Part shown: positions 1 through 4,155 of the stretch, piece by piece
How the letters are laid out: every line of letters starts with the position of its first letter
How positions within the stretch are numbered: position 1 is the first letter of the stretch
Source of the DNA: an uncultured Bacteroidia bacterium
Lineage (GTDB): Bacteria; Bacteroidota; Bacteroidia; Bacteroidales; UBA932
Direction of reading: 5' to 3'
Assembly: GCA_902767465.1 (NCBI GenBank)
Contig: CACXHM010000088.1
Span: forward strand, 1-14,346
Length of the DNA stretch: 14,346 nucleotides
Made by a program: the position numbers and the translations under genes
Notes under the pieces: generated by a model
What the model was told of the DNA's origin: nothing
Seen by the model: the letters and a program-made list of their open reading frames with translations, nothing else
Databases searched by the model: none

Positions 1-1676
1 AGGATGGCGGGCATGAAGCCCAGGTCGATGGAACCACCCACGACGCAGTTGTAGAATTCCAGTTTACCGCCCCATTCAAGCTCGGTAATATCCTGGGTCT
101 TGATGTTCAACTGGGTCTCTTTGCCGTTAATCATGAATTTGGTATTCAGTTCGCCTTCGGCAGGGCAGACGAGGAGGTGGACCTCACCGAACTGACCGGC
201 GCCGCCGGACTGCTTTTTATGACGGTACTGTGCGCTTGCCACCTTGGTGATAGTTTCGCGGTAAGGTACCTTTGGAGCATAAAGTTCGACATCGAGCTTG
301 AATTCGTTGTTCAAGCGCCACTTGACGAAATTGATATGCTGCTCGCCCTGGCCGCTGAGAATAGTCTGACGGAGTTCTTTGGAGTACTCTACGATAGCGG
401 TAGGATCCTGCGCTGCAATCTTGTTGAGAGCGTCGCCCATTTTGGCCTCATCGTTCTTGTCGGCAGGCTTGATGGCGCAACGGTACTTGGGTTCAGGGAA
501 CTGGATGTGCTCGTAAGCCTCGCATCCCGATTCGGCCAGAGTGACGTCGGTCTTTCCGGCTTTCAGTTTCATAACGCATCCGATATCGCCTGCGCGAAGC
601 ACGGGAACCTTTTCCTTCTTGGATCCGGCCACCGCATAAATAGCGGAGAGACGCTCACTGTTGCCGTTCTCAGGGTTGGAGAGGTCGGCGCCTTCCTTGA
701 GCACACCGCTCATTACCTTGAAGTAGGCGACATCGCCAAGGTGCTGCTCGACGCTGGTCTTGAAAATGAATATGCTGCACGGAGCGGCCTCTTTGCAAAC
801 AACCTCTTTGCCGGAGATGGTCTTGTTGACACCACCCTCAGGGCTGGGCGTTGCCTTGATGCAGAACTCCATAAGCCTTCTGGTGCCGATGTCCTTCTTT
901 GCTGAAAGGCAGAAAACGGGCATGAGTTCACCCTTGCGGATGCCGATTTCGAGACCTTTTTCGAACTCTTCGTCACTGAGGGTGAGCTCGTCAAGGTATT
1001 TCATCATGAGTTCGTCGTCAGACTCGGCGGCCTTTTCAAGGAGGGCCATGCGGAGTTCTTCGGCCTCATCTGCATATTGGGCGGGAATTTCGGAAACCTC
1101 ATATTTCCCATTGGCATCGGTAGCATGATAGTATTTCATATCAAGCACATCCACAAAACCATCGAAGCCGGCACCGGGATTTACAGGGAACTGTACGAAT
1201 GCAGCCTTGGTTCCAAAAGCGGACTTGATGCTGTCGCGGGCCTGATCCCAGTTTGCTTTTTCATGATCGAGCTGGTTGACGGCAAGGATAACCGGCACAT
1301 TGTACTTGGCGGCATTGCGGGCAAAAATCTCAGTCCCGACCTCAACGCCCTGGGTACCGTTCACGAGAAGGATACCTGTCTCGCAAACCTTGAACGCCTC
1401 GACCGCTCCACCGATGAAATCATCGGAACCGGGAGCATCGATGATATTGAATTTGGTGTTATCCAATTCGGCATAGAGCGCAGAAGCAAAAACCGACTTC
1501 TGGTTGGTCTGCTCGAATTCAGTATTGTCGGATACTGTGTTCTTGTCTTCCACTGTGCCGCGGCGGTCGATGACCTTGCCTTCATAAAGCATAGCTTCGG
1601 AGAGTGTGGTCTTGCCGGACTTGGGAGAGCCCAGCAGGACTACATTACGGATGGCTTTGGATGAATAATCTTTCAT
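1..1676 (-). CDS. fusA2: Elongation factor G paralogue (EF-G2 type), C-terminus cut by window edge
   Basis: This is a ribosomal translocase-family protein acting in the cytoplasm. About 558 residues are visible from the ATG at 1674-1676; the family is about 700-720 long, so the end of domain IV and domain V lie outside. The order is G domain (about 1-260), domains II and III, then domain IV with the loop KQSGGAGQFG near residue 490. The GTPase site is degenerate. The P-loop is GSPKSGKT (16-23). Switch I has NQKSVFAS where EF-G has a RGITI-type segment. Switch II reads DAPGSDDF (80-87), with Ser84 where canonical DTPGHVDF has the catalytic His. The guanine-specificity motif is NQLD (134-137) instead of NKxD. 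This resembles the EF-G2 paralogue known from Bacteroides, reported to support translation without GTPase activity. Housekeeping EF-G is therefore probably encoded elsewhere. The frame was checked at several points and is intact. Confidence 0.88.
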   Translation of the reverse strand, partial: MKDYSSKAIRNVVLLGSPKSGKTTLSEAMLYEGKVIDRRGTVEDKNTVSDNTEFEQTNQKSVFASALYAELDNTKFNIIDAPGSDDFIGGAVEAFKVCETGILLVNGTQGVEVGTEIFARNAAKYNVPVILAVNQLDHEKANWDQARDSIKSAFGTKAAFVQFPVNPGAGFDGFVDVLDMKYYHATDANGKYEVSEIPAQYADEAEELRMALLEKAAESDDELMMKYLDELTLSDEEFEKGLEIGIRKGELMPVFCLSAKKDIGTRRLMEFCIKATPSPEGGVNKTISGKEVVCKEAAPCSIFIFKTSVEQHLGDVAYFKVMSGVLKEGADLSNPENGNSERLSAIYAVAGSKKEKVPVLRAGDIGCVMKLKAGKTDVTLAESGCEAYEHIQFPEPKYRCAIKPADKNDEAKMGDALNKIAAQDPTAIVEYSKELRQTILSGQGEQHINFVKWRLNNEFKLDVELYAPKVPYRETITKVASAQYRHKKQSGGAGQFGEVHLLVCPAEGELNTKFMINGKETQLNIKTQDITELEWGGKLEFYNCVVGGSIDLGFMPAI

Positions 1677-1715
1677 TTTTGCTTATAGTTATTAAATAAT
1701 ATGCGTTTTTATAGC

Positions 1716-1919
1716 CTACAAATTTAACAACTTTTGAAAGGATTGCAAAATTTCGGATCCCCTTACACCCAATTCTTCACAAAGAATTTCGTCGAGCGAT
1801 TCCGGGCTCACTTCAAGGGCCTCGCAAATATCGCCAAAAGCCAGTGTGTCATCTTCATAGATACGGTCGCCCAGGAGCATGCGGGCAAAGTCGGAATAAA
1901 TGGATAAAATTGTTCTCAT
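1716..1919 (-). CDS. Small conserved-looking protein of unknown function (67 aa)
   Basis: I do not recognise this protein. From the ATG at 1917-1919 it gives 67 residues, beginning MRTILSIYSDFARMLLGD and ending QSFQKLLNL. It is acidic and predicted mostly helical. The middle (FGDICEALEVSPESLDEIL) looks like a compact helix-turn-helix-like bundle, but I can name no family. A TTG at 1968-1970 would extend it to 84 residues. I prefer the ATG because a candidate -7 box lies between the two starts and the extra residues look non-coding. It sits 39 bases upstream of the EF-G paralogue on the same strand, so read-through could join them. Normal codon structure and a dedicated promoter candidate support a real gene. 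Confidence 0.6.
   Translation of the reverse strand: MRTILSIYSDFARMLLGDRIYEDDTLAFGDICEALEVSPESLDEILCEELGVRGSEILQSFQKLLNL
1719..1749 (-). promoter_or_regulatory. Bacteroidetes-type promoter for the EF-G paralogue
   Basis: On the minus strand TTTG (1746-1749), a 19-base spacer and TAAATTTG (1719-1726) match the Bacteroidetes -33/-7 consensus TTTG-N19-TAnnTTTG exactly. Transcription would start a few bases downstream, leaving an AT-rich leader of about 35 bases before the ATG at 1676. The -33 box and spacer lie inside the 3' end of the small upstream gene, so the EF-G paralogue can be transcribed independently of it. Confidence 0.65.
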
Positions 1920-1939
1920 ATCAGCACATTTTTGTTCTG

Positions 1940-1971
1940 CAAAGATGCCCTTGCTGTATATTAAAGACAAC
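1940..1971 (-). promoter_or_regulatory. Candidate promoter of the 67-aa gene
   Basis: The minus strand reads GTTG (1968-1971), a 20-base spacer and CATCTTTG (1940-1947). Each box has one mismatch to the consensus TTTG and TAnnTTTG. It would give a leader of about 15 bases before the ATG at 1919. This is a weaker match than the EF-G promoter. Confidence 0.35.
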
Positions 1972-2072
1972 TTTCACGTAGGTAAAATATGGGGGTAAAA
2001 TCTGAAATTTACGTTTAAAGGTGCATTTTGTATATTATCGCTGCACTTTTGATATGTTTTGTGTTCAAAATC

Positions 2073-2111
2073 CAGCTTTCACATTTAGTACTTTTGGCAA
2101 ATCGAAAGCTG
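2073..2111. promoter_or_regulatory. Inverted repeat bracketing the XRE gene's -7 box (candidate autoregulatory operator)
   Basis: CAGCTTTC (2073-2080) and GAAAGCTG (2104-2111) are perfect 8-base inverted copies separated by 23 bases. The -7 box at 2089-2096 lies between them, and the second arm ends six bases before the ATG of the regulator gene. A dimeric repressor binding both arms would cover the promoter core. A related CTTTCAC recurs at 1971-1977 over the -33 position of the divergent gene. The rest of the 198-base intergenic region (1920-2117) holds a short direct repeat, GGTAAAATATG (1981-1991) and GGTAAAATCTG (1994-2004), and nothing else I can identify. Confidence 0.45.
2089..2096 (+). 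promoter_or_regulatory. -7 promoter box of the XRE regulator gene
   Basis: TACTTTTG is an exact TAnnTTTG match placed 21 bases before the ATG at 2118. A -33 TTTG at the right distance is absent; the nearest TTTG (2058-2061) is 27 bases away. The box supports starting the protein at 2118 rather than at an earlier in-frame ATG (2028), because that extension would be the promoter itself. Confidence 0.5.
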
Positions 2112-2117
2112 AACCAT

Positions 2118-2516
2118 ATGAAAGAGCCGACTTTCTTCAAAAAGAAAAGACTTGACATGCATCTGACCCAGTTGGAACTTGCCCTTAGGATGGATATCTC
2201 AAGGGGTGCTCTTATCAATCTGGAGGATGGAAAGACTCACGTTCTCACTGAAAGCGTGCTCAGATTCTGCGATGCTACAGACACACCGCTTATTGAGATA
2301 ATTGCAGCTTGTTATCCGGATTATTGCGAAGAACTGTTCGATAACGAAGGTTTCAAGGACAGGCTCAAGCAGACGGTGGACGAATATGAAACCCGGCTGC
2401 AACATAAAAATGAAGAAATATCCCGACAAAAAGAGATGATAGAAGTCCTGCGCCAAACCATTGATCTGCAGCGACAGATGATAGGAATGTACGAACAGGG
2501 ATCGGGCGAAAAATGA
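2118..2516 (+). CDS. XRE/Cro-C1 family DNA-binding protein with C-terminal coiled coil
   Basis: A 132-residue cytoplasmic protein, probably a transcriptional regulator. Residues 5-62 form a Cro/C1-type helix-turn-helix: scaffold helix around QLELALRM (18-25), turn, then recognition helix around SRGALINLEDGK (28-39), which is the typical xxxIxxxExGK pattern. Residues 78-125 are charged and heptad-like (KDRLKQTVDEYETRL onward, ending QRQMIGMYEQ), suggesting a dimerising coiled coil. No ligand domain is visible. Start chosen at 2118, where the helix-turn-helix is complete and a -7 box lies just upstream; 30 residues of hydrophobic in-frame extension to 2028 are rejected. It lies 13 bases before rnhB and may be cotranscribed with it. 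An inverted repeat around its promoter suggests autoregulation. Targets are unknown. Confidence 0.8.
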   Translation: MKEPTFFKKKRLDMHLTQLELALRMDISRGALINLEDGKTHVLTESVLRFCDATDTPLIEIIAACYPDYCEELFDNEGFKDRLKQTVDEYETRLQHKNEEISRQKEMIEVLRQTIDLQRQMIGMYEQGSGEK

Positions 2517-2517
2517 T

Positions 2518-2525
2518 TATCTTTG
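2518..2525 (+). promoter_or_regulatory. Possible internal -7 box just before rnhB
   Basis: TATCTTTG followed by C is an exact TAnnTTTG match between the XRE stop codon (2514-2516) and the first rnhB ATG (2530). No TTTG occurs at the -33 position. If used, transcription would begin at or just after that ATG, which would favour the in-frame ATG at 2560 as the rnhB start. Confidence 0.3.
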
Positions 2526-2529
2526 CGGT

Positions 2530-3150
2530 ATGCATCATCTGCCGCATTTGAACTCCTACATGAATGAAGGCCTGCTTGAAGCAGGTTGCGATGAAGCTGG
2601 ACGGGGTCCGCTCGCCGGGCCGGTTTATGCGGCTGCAGTCATCCTTCCTCCGGATTTCTTCCATCCCCTGCTTAACGACTCTAAGCAGATGAGAGCTTCT
2701 GCTCGAGAAACCCTTCGTGAAATTATTGAAAAAGAAGCGATTGCATGGAAAGTTGTCGCTGTAGAGCCCGAAGAAATCGACAGGCTGAATATCCTCTGGG
2801 CATCGATTACCGGCATGCAGCGCGCAGTACTCGCCCTTGATCCGGCACCGGACTTCCTTCTGATAGACGGAAACCGATTCAAGCCTTTCGCATCTTATGG
2901 TCGCGACCGCTACTGTACCGTCGTGCACGGAGATGCCACATATGCTTCCATCGCCGCCGCATCCGTGCTTGCAAAAACCTACAGGGACGACCGCATGAGG
3001 GCACTCGCAGCCGAATATCCCGGCTACGGCTGGGAAAGGAATTTCGGATACCCCACCCCGGAACACATTGAGGCCATACGCCGTCTCGGCTACACCCCGG
3101 AGCACCGGAAGTCGTTTCACCCGGCCGCACTTGAACCAAGTTTGTTCTAA
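2530..3150 (+). CDS. rnhB: Ribonuclease HII
   Basis: Cleaves the RNA strand of RNA-DNA hybrids and excises single ribonucleotides from DNA. It is 206 residues long, normal for type 2 RNase H. The signature CDEAGRGPLAGPV starts at residue 20, giving catalytic Asp21 and Glu22. The third acidic residue is Asp113 in LLIDGN, and the fourth is Asp135 in HGDATYASIAAASVLAK. The usual NDSKQM (49-54) and the C-terminal GYPTPEHIEAIRRLGYTPEH are present. Two starts are possible: 2530, or 2560 (residue 11), which still leaves ten residues before CDEAGRG and sits better with the -7 box at 2518. It follows the XRE gene by 13 bases and converges on the lipoprotein gene, with 10 bases between their stop codons and no obvious hairpin terminator. 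A decayed copy of codons 50-63 occurs at 3840. Confidence 0.96.
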   Translation: MHHLPHLNSYMNEGLLEAGCDEAGRGPLAGPVYAAAVILPPDFFHPLLNDSKQMRASARETLREIIEKEAIAWKVVAVEPEEIDRLNILWASITGMQRAVLALDPAPDFLLIDGNRFKPFASYGRDRYCTVVHGDATYASIAAASVLAKTYRDDRMRALAAEYPGYGWERNFGYPTPEHIEAIRRLGYTPEHRKSFHPAALEPSLF

Positions 3151-3160
3151 TGTAGTGTAA

Positions 3161-3745
3161 TCAATTAACAGCCCGGGAATCAGCAACCTGTGGAGAGGTA
3201 TGTGTTTCTGTTCCACTGGCCTTGTGACCGCTTCCTGTAAAAGAAAAATAACGGATCGTAGTGTCTGCTTTAGATTTAGTCGTCGTCGAGTTGTGGCGTA
3301 CCAGATACCACCCAATATTGTCATAAACAACACCCTCATCCGAGACAACTGCTACTGAGTGATAATTCTCGCCCGCAAAAGACCACTTGGTATCTACAAG
3401 TCCTGTTCCGGTCTTAAGATATTCATCCATTTTAAAAGAAGCGTCGCCATTATTTCCCGGAATTAAAAGCTCTCCCATTCTGATCATTGTGGGATTATCA
3501 ACCGACCCCCAGGCCACTATTGCTTTGTCGTTAAAGATTTCCTCTAACATACTCTCATAATCATTCTCAGACGAAAGTTGTTTACGAAAACGGTATGACT
3601 CAAGAGATACTTTTTCGTCTTTTGTTACAACAATTAGGCTATCGAGTTGAGTCTTCCACAAGGGATCTGATCCATTATGTTGTCTATTACAAGATAAGAT
3701 AAGGACACTTAAAAATATCACTATAAGTAAAAAAGAACGTCTCAT
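3161..3745 (-). CDS. Orphan lipoprotein of unknown function, AT-rich
   Basis: A 194-residue predicted lipoprotein. Residues 1-18 are a signal peptide (MRRSFLLIVIFLSVLILS) ending in the lipobox LILSC, with Cys19 as the lipidated residue, so the protein is exported and membrane anchored. The mature part is polar, with no domain I recognise. The middle (about 130-170, including WSFAGENYHSVAVV and VYDNIGWYLVRH) looks like beta strands. The gene is visibly AT-richer than its neighbours: bases 3661-3720 are 30% GC, against 55% for bases 7921-7980 in aspS. It has its own promoter and points against the flanking genes. Composition, orientation and position beside a repeat array and an rnhB relic suggest acquisition, though none of this identifies a function. 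Confidence 0.75.
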   Translation of the reverse strand: MRRSFLLIVIFLSVLILSCNRQHNGSDPLWKTQLDSLIVVTKDEKVSLESYRFRKQLSSENDYESMLEEIFNDKAIVAWGSVDNPTMIRMGELLIPGNNGDASFKMDEYLKTGTGLVDTKWSFAGENYHSVAVVSDEGVVYDNIGWYLVRHNSTTTKSKADTTIRYFSFTGSGHKASGTETHTSPQVADSRAVN

Positions 3746-3769
3746 AATAGCGTGTGTTTAATACTTTTA

Positions 3770-3799
3770 CAATATTAATCATATTTTTTAATTTCCAAA
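3770..3799 (-). promoter_or_regulatory. Promoter of the orphan lipoprotein gene
   Basis: On the minus strand TTTG (3796-3799), an 18-base AT-rich spacer and TAATATTG (3770-3777) match the Bacteroidetes consensus with one mismatch in the -7 box. The leader to the ATG at 3745 would be about 20 bases. Confidence 0.5.
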
Positions 3800-3839
3800 C
3801 GATCGCTTAATAGTTCACCCAATAGTGTATTTATTCGTG

Positions 3840-3882
3840 GACTCTAAGCAGATGAGTGCATCAGTTTGAGAAACCCTTCCGT
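3840..3882 (+). pseudogene. Decayed fragment of an internal rnhB segment
   Basis: Bases 3840-3878 match 2677-2715 inside rnhB at 34 of 39 positions, including uninterrupted runs of 17 (GACTCTAAGCAGATGAG) and 11 (GAGAAACCCTT). With one inserted C the match extends to 37 of 42. In the rnhB frame it corresponds to residues 50-63: DSKQM is kept, then come R to S, two synonymous changes, A to V, a stop in place of Arg (CGA to TGA) and a frameshift. It is in the same orientation as rnhB and runs straight into the hairpin array. Neither flank continues the match. The third-position changes suggest a diverged rnhB copy rather than a recent duplication. It is not expressed as a functional protein. Confidence 0.75.
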
Positions 3883-3888
3883 CCCAGG

Positions 3889-4102
3889 GGACCTTCCAGG
3901 ATTTCAGCCCTTTTCAAGGAAGGTCCAGGCTTTTCTCGGTGGACCTTCCAGGGTTTTGGCCTTTTTCAAGGAAGGTCCGCAACTTTTCTCGGGGGACCTT
4001 CCAGGTTTTCAGCCCTTTTCAAGGAAGGTCCAGGCTTTTTTCTGGGGACCTTCCAGGTTTTCAGCCCTTTTCAAGGAAGGTCCGGAGCTTTTATAAAGGA
4101 CC
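3889..4102. repeat. Tandem array of four 38-bp hairpin units plus a stump, 52-53 bp period
   Basis: Units lie at 3889-3926, 3941-3978, 3994-4031 and 4046-4083. Each begins GGACCTTCC and ends with its exact inverse GGAAGGTCC, around a conserved 20-base loop. A fifth GGACC at 4098-4102 falls on the same 52-base phase but stops there. Linkers of 14-15 bases are T-rich and also related (for example AGGCTTTTCTCGGT), so this is a tandem repeat and not CRISPR. Because arms alternate, each 9-base arm can pair with its partner (20-base loop) or with the neighbouring unit (14-15-base loop). The array ends just before the S46 peptidase promoter, so it is probably untranscribed from that promoter. Together with the rnhB relic it fills most of the 410-base gap 3746-4155. 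Confidence 0.92.
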
Positions 4103-4106
4103 GGCG

Positions 4107-4137
4107 TTTCCGGAACGGCCACTTTTTATTATATTTG
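4107..4137 (+). promoter_or_regulatory. Promoter of the S46 peptidase gene
   Basis: TTTC (4107-4110), a 19-base spacer and TATATTTG (4130-4137): the -7 box is exact and the -33 box has one mismatch. Transcription would start about 10-15 bases before the ATG at 4156, which fixes that ATG as the start and places the upstream repeats outside the message. Confidence 0.65.
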
Positions 4138-4155
4138 TGGGTTAAAATATTGAAA

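Noticed and set aside
177..905. 242-residue plus-strand open frame
   Set aside because: It lies wholly antisense to the EF-G paralogue, whose frame is continuous and has clear family motifs.
1077..1664. 195-residue plus-strand open frame
   Set aside because: Antisense to the EF-G G domain; no recognisable features of its own.
2028..2117. 30-residue hydrophobic N-terminal extension of the XRE protein
   Set aside because: The segment contains the -7 box and the inverted repeat; the helix-turn-helix domain is complete from 2118.
3148..3200. Bidirectional terminator between rnhB and the lipoprotein gene
   Set aside because: Only 10 bases separate the stop codons and I find no stem followed by a T-run.
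2365..3348. 327-residue minus-strand open frame
   Set aside because: Antisense to rnhB and crossing two real genes; no domain resemblance.
3889..4102. CRISPR array
   Set aside because: The intervals between repeats are themselves similar T-rich sequences of 14-15 bases, not unique spacers, and no cas gene is present.
4108..4115. TTCCGGAA palindrome in the S46 promoter as an operator
   Set aside because: Eight bases only, with no extension of symmetry on either side; may be chance.
3856..4155. N-terminal 100-residue extension of the S46 peptidase from a GTG
   Set aside because: It translates the repeat array and the promoter; a complete signal peptide starts at the ATG at 4156, just after an exact -7 box.
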